Of a stretch of DNA of 64,000 nucleotides, positions 8,744 to 16,136 are shown in pieces; the stretch's first letter is position 1; every line of letters starts with the position of its first letter. The stretch is taken from contig JAFTXQ010000004.1 of assembly GCA_017461565.1 (NCBI GenBank), positions 62,001-126,000 of the forward strand, in the 5' to 3' direction. Both the position numbers and the translations under genes were made by a program. The notes beneath the pieces were generated by a model, which made no database searches, was not told the DNA's origin, and saw nothing but the letters and a program-made list of their open reading frames with translations. Origin of the DNA: Oscillospiraceae bacterium. Lineage in GTDB: Bacteria; Bacillota; Clostridia; Oscillospirales; Ruminococcaceae.

Positions 8744-9364
8744 TTAAGCGAGCTTTGTAACGAGCTGGGGAGATGTACCCAGAATAGCACCTGTAGAAGC
8801 TGTTACACCGTCAGTAGCAGACCATGTGTAAGAACCGGATGTGAAGTTGGAGAAGTCAGGAGCGTCTGTGGGCATAGAGTTGCCGTCTGCATAGTAGCAA
8901 ACTGCTACGCACTTACCTTCGTTGATGTAAGCTTCGATAGCTACATTGCCGAATGTGAAGTCAGACTCGAGCAGTTCCTCGAGGTAGCCATATACGTTAG
9001 CGTTTGTCATGCCGCTACCGGAAAGGGACTGAGCTGCTGTGGACCAGATGGATGTTGTAGCAGAGAATGCGTTTGCAGAACCGTTTGTGAATGTGATTGT
9101 CCAAACGTCCTGTGCGCTGGAACCGGAACCAGCATTCTTGGACATGGAGTAGCCCTTGGTGTCCATATCTGTGATCCAGTTGTTGATTGTGTTCTTCAGA
9201 GAAGAAGCAGTGGAGTTTGCGGATGTTACACGGGAAGATGTAACATAACCCAGCATTGTGGGAACGAGGATAGCTGCGAGTACGCCGATGATAGCGATAA
9301 CTACGATCAGCTCAACGAGGGTAAAACCCTTCTTAGCTCTGAGAGCCTGAAGCTTCTTTATCAT
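8744..9364 (-). CDS. Major type IV pilin (PilA/CbpC-like)
   Basis: The 206-residue protein starts MIKKLQALRAKKGF and continues TLVELIVVIAIIGVLAAILV, a textbook type IV prepilin: short basic leader, Gly-Phe cleavage site, Glu5 and a 20-residue hydrophobic stem. The C-terminal head is rich in Ser, Thr, Ala and Gly with one pair of Cys (KCVAVC). From recall, Ruminococcus albus pilins of this form (CbpC/PilA) mediate adhesion to cellulose. The gene has a near-consensus sigma-A promoter, a 5' hairpin and a strong ribosome binding site (TTAGGAGG), all consistent with high expression of a structural subunit. Confidence 0.93.
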   Translation of the reverse strand: MIKKLQALRAKKGFTLVELIVVIAIIGVLAAILVPTMLGYVTSSRVTSANSTASSLKNTINNWITDMDTKGYSMSKNAGSGSSAQDVWTITFTNGSANAFSATTSIWSTAAQSLSGSGMTNANVYGYLEELLESDFTFGNVAIEAYINEGKCVAVCYYADGNSMPTDAPDFSNFTSGSYTWSATDGVTASTGAILGTSPQLVTKLA

Positions 9365-9432
9365 TGTAAAGACCTCCTAAGAAAAAAATTTTTTATGTAT
9401 AATCCCAGCGGGACTATATCCGATAGCAAACT

Positions 9433-9450
9433 AACAGATGTTTATCTGTT
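9433..9450 (-). promoter_or_regulatory. 5'-terminal hairpin in major pilin mRNA
   Basis: A perfect 7-bp stem with a 4-nt loop (9433-9439 with 9444-9450) begins at the predicted transcription start, about 7 bp after the -10 box. A hairpin at the extreme 5' end is known to protect mRNA from 5'-end-dependent decay; that role here is inferred. Confidence 0.6.
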
Positions 9451-9456
9451 GGTTAC

Positions 9457-9485
9457 ATTATAGCCGATAGTTGATTTTTTTGCAA
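9457..9485 (-). promoter_or_regulatory. Sigma-A promoter of the major pilin gene
   Basis: On the minus strand TTGCAA (9485-9480), 17 nt, TATAAT (9462-9457). This predicts a transcript start near 9450 and a leader of about 85 nt that ends with a strong ribosome binding site before the pilin ATG. Confidence 0.85.
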
Positions 9486-9736
9486 GTGTTTTTTTTAAAA
9501 ATCTCACAAGAAAATGGATTTTCGTGTAAAAAAGATGATAACCATCGCTTTTTTTGTTTATTTTAACCAACTTATTATCATCTGCAAACATCTGCCCAAA
9601 ATACATTTTGTTGTATATGGTGCAGATATGCCAAGACGTAAAGCGTTTTCCGCTTCAGGAGAAAGTTCATCAGACGGGGAAGCGCCAACAGTACACTTTG
9701 TTTATGCCGAATTGACGCTTACACAGCATGATGGAC
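9486..9736. other. Gene-free interval between pilT and the pilin promoter
   Basis: About 250 bp with no convincing coding sequence on either strand. It holds a weak 5-bp hairpin near 9640-9655 that could serve as a poor terminator for pilT, plus AT-rich DNA upstream of the pilin -35 box. Nothing else was recognised. Confidence 0.5.
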
Positions 9737-10822
9737 TTATACGCCCATATCGAGGTAACGCTTATACTCGTTGGGATCCTGACATCTGCCGAGGGCGGTA
9801 TCATTTGTGATCTTACCCATGCGGACAAGTCTTGCAAGATCCTGGTCAAGAGTGAACATTCCGTTCTTCTTACCTGTTGCGATAGCTGTGGGGATCTGGA
9901 ATATCTTACCCTCACGGATCATGGAGCGGATAGCGTCGGTCGCAGCGAGGATCTCAAGCGCAGCGCATCTGCCCTTGCCATCCGCAGTGGGAACGAGGGT
10001 CTGGGAGATGATACCTACGATAGAGTTTGCAAGCTGAGATCTGATCTGTCCCTGAGAGTGGGGAGGATATACGTCGATGATACGGTCGATAGTTTCAGCC
10101 GCACCTGTTGTATGCAGTGTGGAGAACACCAGGTGACCTGTTTCTGCGGCTGTTACAGCAGCGTTGATGGTCTCAAAGTCACGCATCTCACCTACGAGGA
10201 TAACATCGGGGTCCTCACGGAGTGCAGCACGCAGAGAGCCTGCAAAGCTGTCAACGTCCTGTCCGATCTCACGCTGGTTTACCATGGACTGCTTATGTGT
10301 GTGCAGATACTCGATAGGGTCCTCAACAGTGATGATGTGGCAGTTCTTCTGACGGTTGATATGGTCGATCATAGCCGCAAGAGTTGTAGACTTACCTGAA
10401 CCTGTAGGTCCTGTTACAAGCACCAGACCACGGGGAGCCAGTGAGAACTCACCAAGGGTAGCGGGCAGGCTGAGGTCTGTAAGTGTAGGGATATCGTTTC
10501 TGAGCAGACGGAGCGCTACTGCATGGTAGCCACGCTGTCTGTATACGTTAACTCTGTGACGGAAGCCCGAAGTGGAAACGTACGAGAAGTCGGTGTCGAG
10601 ACCCTTGGAGATCTGGGACTTGTGCTTGATAGAGGTGATCTGATTGATGATATTAACGATGATCGGCTCTGTACAGTCAGGATAGCCGCTCAGCTTACGG
10701 ATAGAACCGTGGAGACGGACGATAGGGGGCAGACCTGCTGTAAAGTGCAAGTCCGAGCAGCCAAGCTCTCTTGCCTCGTCCAGAATACGGTTGATGTCCA
10801 TGATATTGTTATTACCTTCCAC
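9737..10822 (-). CDS. pilT: Type IV pilus retraction ATPase PilT
   Basis: The 361-residue AAA-type secretion ATPase has Walker A GPTGSGKST near residue 140, the Asp box ITVEDPIEYLH, Walker B PDVILVGEMRD, the His box STLHTTGAAETI and the PilT-specific motif AIRSMIREGK near residue 315. PilT depolymerises the pilus at its base, powering twitching motility or DNA uptake. The GTG start at 10822 has AAGGAG 9 nt upstream; an in-frame ATG seven codons later is an alternative. It lies 101 bp downstream of pilB. All catalytic motifs are intact. Confidence 0.96.
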   Translation of the reverse strand: MEGNNNIMDINRILDEARELGCSDLHFTAGLPPIVRLHGSIRKLSGYPDCTEPIIVNIINQITSIKHKSQISKGLDTDFSYVSTSGFRHRVNVYRQRGYHAVALRLLRNDIPTLTDLSLPATLGEFSLAPRGLVLVTGPTGSGKSTTLAAMIDHINRQKNCHIITVEDPIEYLHTHKQSMVNQREIGQDVDSFAGSLRAALREDPDVILVGEMRDFETINAAVTAAETGHLVFSTLHTTGAAETIDRIIDVYPPHSQGQIRSQLANSIVGIISQTLVPTADGKGRCAALEILAATDAIRSMIREGKIFQIPTAIATGKKNGMFTLDQDLARLVRMGKITNDTALGRCQDPNEYKRYLDMGV

Positions 10823-10923
10823 TCTTTAACTCTCCTTTAGATATAGAATATGAACTTAAATGTTTGAAAATGCGATATCTCACAAAGGCATACAAAATGA
10901 GTGCTTTATATGTCTGCCTTTTA

Positions 10924-12621
10924 TTATACTGTATAGGTTGCCTTTACCAGCTCATCCATAGTGGTTCTGCCTGCAAGCACCATTTCGGTAACGTTGTCAC
11001 GAAGCAGACGTGTACCGTTCTTCTTTGCCTGTTCGCCGATCTCCTCTGCGGTTGCGCCTGCGGAGATAAGCTCCTTGATGTCGTTGGATGTAACGATGAT
11101 CTCGTGAATAGCGGTACGACCCGAATGGCCCGTGTTACGGCAGGCCTTGCATCCGCCCTTCTTGGGACGATAGATGTCAACGGGCTGTGTCTTGTTTACA
11201 AGACGGAGATCTGCTTCATCTGTAAGAGTGTACTTTTCCTTACACTCGTTGCACAGCAGCTTTACAAGTCGCTGAGCGATGATACCTACAACAGAGGACG
11301 CAACCATGTAAGGCGCAACGCCCATGTCCACAAGACGGACGATGGTGGAAGCAGCGTCGTTTGTATGCAGTGTAGAAAGAACAAAGTGTCCCGTGATAGC
11401 TGCACGGATAGCGATGTCGGCGGTCTCACCGTCACGGATCTCACCGACCATTATGATATCAGGGTCCTGACGCAGGATAGAACGCAGAGCCGCAGCAAAG
11501 GTCATACCTGCCTTATCGTTGATCTGACACTGGTTAACGCCGTCGATACGCTTCTCGACAGGGTCCTCAACAGTTACGATATTAACGTTAGGCTGAGAAA
11601 GCTCACCGAGAGTAGCATACAGAGTTGTAGACTTACCTGAACCCGTAGGTCCTGTAACCAGCATAACGCCGTTGGGGCAACGGATGATCTGCTTATACAT
11701 CTCGTAGTTGTAGTCGGTCATACCGAGGTCAGTGATCTTTCTTGTCTTTTCATCGGCAGAGGAAAGCAGACGGATAACGCACTTCTCGCCCCATACACAG
11801 GGGATAGTGGATACACGGAAGTCCTGCTGGATGCCGTCGATGATCATACTGTAACGTCCGTCAAGCGGGATTCTCTTCTCGGCAATGTTCATACCGCCGA
11901 GGATCTTGATACGTGTAATGATAGAGTTATGGAATGCGATCGGCACCTTCATATCCTGCTCTACCAGCTCACCGTCCATTCTGAAACGGATCCTTGTTCT
12001 GGTCTTGAACGCCTCGATATGAATATCCGTCGCCTTCAGGCGGAAAGCAGTTTCAGCCATCATATTAACAAGCTTTACGATAGGCGCATTATCGATACGC
12101 TCACCGGACTCGACAGCCTCTGCGCTTACCTGCTCCTGCTGCTCGTTGTTCAGCTCATTAACGGCATTATCTACCGACTGCTGTGAGTAGTACTTGCCAA
12201 TAGCCTCGTTGATGGCTGTCTTTGTGGAGATCTGCGGAATGATCTCCATGCCTGTCTGAACCTTCAGTTCCTCAAATATGTAGAAGTTGATGGGGTCGTT
12301 GGTAGCTACCATCAGACGATTGTTGTTGATAGCATACGCAAGCACCAGCTTTTCCTTAGCCTTTTCCTCGGGGATCTTCATAACCGCTTCACGGTTGATC
12401 TGAGTCGTAGCAAGATCCACATAAGGAACCTTAAGTCTTATAGACAGCGCCTGCGCAAGCTGCGTCTCAGAAACGAGACCCATCTCAAGCATGACGTCGC
12501 CGAGCATTTTACCCTCGGAGCTGCGCTGCTTTTCAAGCGCCTCCTCGAGCTGCTCATTGTTGATAAATCCGTTTTCAACAAGGATCTTTCCTATTGGTAG
12601 GTTTTTGATTGGTGGAGCCAT
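10924..12621 (-). CDS. pilB: Type IV pilus assembly ATPase PilB (GspE family)
   Basis: This 565-residue protein has an N-terminal MshEN/T2SSE_N domain (about residues 5-150, with IGKILVENGFINNEQLEEAL and MLGDVMLEMGLVSETQLAQAL as tandem repeats), then a GspE ATPase domain with Walker A GPTGSGKST (about 324), Walker B PDIIMVGEIRDGET and a tetracysteine zinc site (CNEC about 460, CKAC about 491). It powers pilus extension. MshEN domains in other bacteria bind c-di-GMP; whether this one does is inference, because the Arg of the usual RLGxxL motif is Met-Leu-Gly here. It is the first gene of the pilB-pilT block. Confidence 0.95.
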   Translation of the reverse strand: MAPPIKNLPIGKILVENGFINNEQLEEALEKQRSSEGKMLGDVMLEMGLVSETQLAQALSIRLKVPYVDLATTQINREAVMKIPEEKAKEKLVLAYAINNNRLMVATNDPINFYIFEELKVQTGMEIIPQISTKTAINEAIGKYYSQQSVDNAVNELNNEQQEQVSAEAVESGERIDNAPIVKLVNMMAETAFRLKATDIHIEAFKTRTRIRFRMDGELVEQDMKVPIAFHNSIITRIKILGGMNIAEKRIPLDGRYSMIIDGIQQDFRVSTIPCVWGEKCVIRLLSSADEKTRKITDLGMTDYNYEMYKQIIRCPNGVMLVTGPTGSGKSTTLYATLGELSQPNVNIVTVEDPVEKRIDGVNQCQINDKAGMTFAAALRSILRQDPDIIMVGEIRDGETADIAIRAAITGHFVLSTLHTNDAASTIVRLVDMGVAPYMVASSVVGIIAQRLVKLLCNECKEKYTLTDEADLRLVNKTQPVDIYRPKKGGCKACRNTGHSGRTAIHEIIVTSNDIKELISAGATAEEIGEQAKKNGTRLLRDNVTEMVLAGRTTMDELVKATYTV

Positions 12622-12729
12622 CTGGAACTACTTCCTTTCGGGTATTTTCGGGAGCTGCCCCGAATTGTGTCGGCAAGCGCCGGCGGATTTATTTTATGAA
12701 GAAGCTGTTGCACGCTTCCTCGGATTTAC

Positions 12730-12758
12730 TTGCAAAAATCTGTTATATGTGATAGAAT
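12730..12758 (+). promoter_or_regulatory. Sigma-A promoter of the prepilin peptidase gene
   Basis: TTGCAA (12730-12735), 17 nt, TAGAAT (12753-12758) on the plus strand, with the ATG at 12792 behind GGAAAGGGG. The interval of 170 bp between pilB and this gene must also contain the pilB promoter on the minus strand, for which no clear consensus was found. Confidence 0.75.
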
Positions 12759-12791
12759 AGTACTATCTTAATTGGAAAGGGGTCATTTTTC

Positions 12792-13853
12792 ATGACATTA
12801 CCGGAAATCGTGTTTTGTGCGCTTGTATTTGTTTTCGGTTCGATAATCGGAAGCTTTCTTAATGTTGTTATACTGCGCACACCGCTTAAGCAATCAATAA
12901 TCACTGAGCCCTCGCACTGCTTCAGCTGTGGGAACCGCCTGAAATGGTTTGATATGTTCCCGATATTCAGCTGGCTGATACTCAGGGGAAGATGCCGTTT
13001 CTGCAAAGCTAAGATATCCCCACGCTACATGATAGTTGAATCGATCACAGCCGTTATATATGCGCTTGCATATCTCTGCTTCGGACGTATCGGTCAGTGG
13101 TGGGAATTCGGTGTGGCTCTTGTGCTTTTCCCGATACTGATCGTTCTCAGCTGCATTGATATAGATCACTTCCAGATCCCCTACTGGTGCAGCGGAGTCA
13201 TCGCTGTGCTGGGCATCGCAGCCTTCTTTATACCTTTTACCTCAGGACATAGCGTCGAATGGCACGAGCGCCTTATCGCACTCGGCGTAGTCGGTTTAAT
13301 GTTCGTGATACTGGTACTTATCGGCGGAATGGGCGGCGGAGACCTGCAGCTTATGGCAGGTGCATCGCTGTTGCTTGGCTATAAGGTATTCCCCGGACTG
13401 CTTATCGGTATCATTCTCGGTGCGATCTATGGAAGCTTCAAGAAATTCCGTGACAGAAAAGCCGAGAAGGATATAGCAGAACAGCTCAAGAACATTTCTA
13501 TGGACTGGTATCAGGAGCAGCTTGACCGTGATGTGGGATATGTAAAGACAGGTCATGACGATATAATCGTCGGAAGCATCAGCGACGGAAAGCCCGATAT
13601 AGAATGGGAGTTCCTGGACGAAACCGCATGGGTCGGAATTCCTGATAAAGCGGCTCTCAGCAAAACGATCCGTGAAAACGTAACAGACGAACGTGAGGGT
13701 GGCTTCAAGATCTATATCAAGGACGATCTTGTGGAGAAGGTCAAGTATTCACGCCACATGGTCTTCGGTCCCTTCCTCGCAGTGGGAATAACCACGGCGT
13801 GGCTGGTAGGAGAGTTCATCCTCAACTGGTACATGGGACTTATGGGATTTTAA
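12792..13853 (+). CDS. pilD: Prepilin peptidase PilD with a large cytoplasmic insertion
   Basis: The 353-residue membrane aspartyl protease cleaves prepilins after Gly and, in the full family, N-methylates them. Residues include the zinc-type Cys pairs C43/C46 and C68/C71 in the N-terminal domain and the catalytic aspartates D123 (SCIDIDHFQIP) and D184 (GMGGGDLQL). Several hydrophobic helices are visible. The protein is about 100 residues longer than usual: roughly residues 217-320 form a charged soluble segment between the helix at 200-214 and the last family motif (HMVFGPFLAVG, 322-332). It is transcribed divergently from pilB and convergently with the minor pilin operon. Confidence 0.94.
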   Translation: MTLPEIVFCALVFVFGSIIGSFLNVVILRTPLKQSIITEPSHCFSCGNRLKWFDMFPIFSWLILRGRCRFCKAKISPRYMIVESITAVIYALAYLCFGRIGQWWEFGVALVLFPILIVLSCIDIDHFQIPYWCSGVIAVLGIAAFFIPFTSGHSVEWHERLIALGVVGLMFVILVLIGGMGGGDLQLMAGASLLLGYKVFPGLLIGIILGAIYGSFKKFRDRKAEKDIAEQLKNISMDWYQEQLDRDVGYVKTGHDDIIVGSISDGKPDIEWEFLDETAWVGIPDKAALSKTIRENVTDEREGGFKIYIKDDLVEKVKYSRHMVFGPFLAVGITTAWLVGEFILNWYMGLMGF

Positions 13854-13860
13854 CCTGCTC

Positions 13861-13933
13861 TGATCTATCAGCTTTTTGCTGACAGATCACAACAAATTAA
13901 AAAATATTTTCGGGGCGGGCTTACCGCCCCGAA
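13861..13933. terminator. Tandem hairpins between convergent pilD and minor pilin operon
   Basis: The first hairpin (13861-13889) has a 12-bp stem with one mismatch and a T5 loop. The second (13909-13933) has a perfect 10-bp GC-rich stem with A/T runs on both sides, so it can act in both directions: for pilD on the plus strand and for the pilC-headed operon on the minus strand. Confidence 0.85.
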
Positions 13934-13952
13934 TTATTTTATGCATTAGAGG

Positions 13953-14903
13953 TTAAGGCGCTGTCGAAGCGACCATTCCGGGTTTTCTCAGAACATAGAA
14001 AATGTATATATCCTTACCTGTTCCTACATCCGTTACATCAAAAACCCTGCCTAACGGTGCATAGCTCTCGCCCTTTGTGTTGATGGTCTCGATGTAGCTT
14101 ACACCCTCAAACACTCTGGACATTCCATTCATATCCTCGTCGCTGAACATCTGGATTCCAAGCTCTATGCCTGGTGTCGTTTCTGTTTTCACAGTATATG
14201 GAACCGAGGGGGTGACGCTGGTATCCATCAGCTTATTTCCTGACGAGTCCTCAAGGTTCTTTGTGGCTTCGTTGAGAGACCACTCCTTGTAGTCAACATT
14301 TTCAATAAGCTTTCCGTTTGAATCGAACCATGTTTTGATCGGCTCGATAGTAAATGAAGGATACAGATCCTCATAGAAGCTTGCCTCAAACACAAGCGTG
14401 GAAGAACTTATCGATGGTCCGGAGAGATCGATCATATCGTTATAGATCATATATTTTTCCAGCTTGCCGTCACCGTTGCTGTCGCCTCCGCTGTTGCGGA
14501 TATTAGCATCCTCAGTGTACTTTATGTGTATGCACCTGAGATCGTTGTTTGCAACGTAGGCAGAGCTGGTATCGGCAAACATCGGAAGTATGCTGTCTTT
14601 CATGTCAGCATCCATCCTCATGTCACCGGAACCGACATTGAAATCGCTGTCAGTCGCATTGGTGAACACCTTGATCCACGAAGCGTTGGCCAGGCTCTTT
14701 GAAAGATAAAGCTCAATGGTAGTAGCGGCACGGTCGGCCCTCTTGTTCATCTCGCTCACCTTAGTCATAGAAAACACAGGCGTCATAAACAGCAGGATAC
14801 CGATAACAAGTATACCGAGCAGCGCAGTAGAGATGATCACCTCTGCGAGCGTAAAGCCCGCAGAGTTGCGTTTGCTTAACAAGCGGCTGAATCTTATTTT
14901 CAT
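13953..14903 (-). CDS. Minor type IV pilin-like protein
   Basis: The 316-residue protein has the prepilin N-terminus SKRNSAG, then FTLAEVIISTALLGILVIGILLF, with Ala-Gly/Phe as the cleavage site and Glu5. The remainder is a secreted head of about 285 residues, rich in Asp, Ser and Thr and including a DSNGDGKLE stretch that resembles a calcium-binding loop. It starts 1 nt after the preceding minor pilin, so it is translationally coupled and the last gene of the operon. Such large minor pilins usually form or prime the pilus tip. The head domain was not recognised. Confidence 0.82.
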   Translation of the reverse strand: MKIRFSRLLSKRNSAGFTLAEVIISTALLGILVIGILLFMTPVFSMTKVSEMNKRADRAATTIELYLSKSLANASWIKVFTNATDSDFNVGSGDMRMDADMKDSILPMFADTSSAYVANNDLRCIHIKYTEDANIRNSGGDSNGDGKLEKYMIYNDMIDLSGPSISSSTLVFEASFYEDLYPSFTIEPIKTWFDSNGKLIENVDYKEWSLNEATKNLEDSSGNKLMDTSVTPSVPYTVKTETTPGIELGIQMFSDEDMNGMSRVFEGVSYIETINTKGESYAPLGRVFDVTDVGTGKDIYIFYVLRKPGMVASTAP

Positions 14904-14904
14904 A

Positions 14905-16119
14905 TCAGCTCACCTTTACTTTCGTATACTTGTATGCGCCATAAATGCTGGGGCTATACGACTTATAGGCATTGTTGGTGAAAAGCTTTGCATCGCCGTC
15001 GTTCGTTGCAGGAGTTGCAACGCCGTTGCTGCCGAACGAACTAATACTCAGGTTCGGGAACGGGCAGGTCTCAAGACCGTTTGTTGTCTTGAATGTGACC
15101 CAGAAGTTTGTTTCGTAGCCATCGTTATCCTGGAACTCATATCCCGGCGTACCGGATGCACACGGTGCTGTTATAGTCACACTGTTGTCGCTTGTCTTAG
15201 AAACTACGTACTTGTTTTCGCCACTGCCTGCGTTAAGCGGATTGTATCCGCCATACGAAGCGGAACGTTCCACTTCGACACCGTTATTGAGATAACCGTA
15301 ATCGTCGATAAGAGCGGTCTTATAGAAGGTGTAATTATAATCGCCATCGCTTTCCGTGATCTTCTCTGTGTACGCTGTATCAGTATAGAAGCGCAGTCTG
15401 TACTGCAGGAAGGGAACCTCTTCCTTGGGAACTGTGCCACTGTTGGTCTTGGACTTTCCGAGCGCACTTACAGTGATATAATATTTATATCCAACGTTGT
15501 GAACGCAGTTTTTAGCGCCGCTAGTCTTACAAGCGGGACAAGCGCCACCGTTATGAGGACACGAAGCGGCACCCAAATCTGTGCACGCCGAGCATCTCTG
15601 ATGCTCCACAGACTTTACGGTGATATAAGCGAAATTCTTGTTTCCTGTTATACGGGTATCGATCTGTGACATCTGGCTCTGACCCAATGCAGAACCATTG
15701 CTGTTGCCGAGACCGCCTCCGCCTCCACCGCCATTTCCGGGGTTTGTATAAGCAGTATTACCGACGAAATAGTTGAGACCTGTCGCCTCATTTACTGCCA
15801 GACCGCCAGCCTCTGCCGTTTCAACGCCACGCACAGCATAATCCATGTGCACCTCACAGGTGGAGTTGAATTTCAGTGTAAACTGTCCGTCCGCAGTTTC
15901 TGTTGCCGAATCATAAAGGTCATCGTTACCCTTATAATTGAGAGTCAGCATCTGAGACTGCCTCTCGGTGCGACGGCTGAGCTCATCGTTGTCCGTTCTC
16001 GCCTTTACCGTGAGCTGGACCATGGAAAGGATCATGCCTGCCATTATCGCAAAGACAGCAAACGCTACAACGATCTCAACCAGCGTAAAACCGCTTTTGT
16101 TTGAAAAAATTCGTTTCAT
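14905..16119 (-). CDS. Minor type IV pilin with tandem Cys/His modules
   Basis: The 404-residue protein starts MKRIFSNKSG/FTLVEIVVAFAVFAIMAGM, a prepilin signal with Glu5 and a hydrophobic stem. At residues 124-137 is a poly-Gly linker. At 176-190 and 194-208 are two tandem copies of a Cys/His module of the form CxAC-x7-C-x-H-N. The head that follows has no recognisable domain. The modules look like small metal-binding or disulfide-knotted units; a related arrangement occurs in the upstream 881-residue protein. It is translationally coupled to its neighbours (17 bp upstream, 1 bp downstream). A role at the pilus tip is inference. Confidence 0.82.
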   Translation of the reverse strand: MKRIFSNKSGFTLVEIVVAFAVFAIMAGMILSMVQLTVKARTDNDELSRRTERQSQMLTLNYKGNDDLYDSATETADGQFTLKFNSTCEVHMDYAVRGVETAEAGGLAVNEATGLNYFVGNTAYTNPGNGGGGGGGLGNSNGSALGQSQMSQIDTRITGNKNFAYITVKSVEHQRCSACTDLGAASCPHNGGACPACKTSGAKNCVHNVGYKYYITVSALGKSKTNSGTVPKEEVPFLQYRLRFYTDTAYTEKITESDGDYNYTFYKTALIDDYGYLNNGVEVERSASYGGYNPLNAGSGENKYVVSKTSDNSVTITAPCASGTPGYEFQDNDGYETNFWVTFKTTNGLETCPFPNLSISSFGSNGVATPATNDGDAKLFTNNAYKSYSPSIYGAYKYTKVKVS

Positions 16120-16136
16120 TGTTCACTCTCCTTTGC

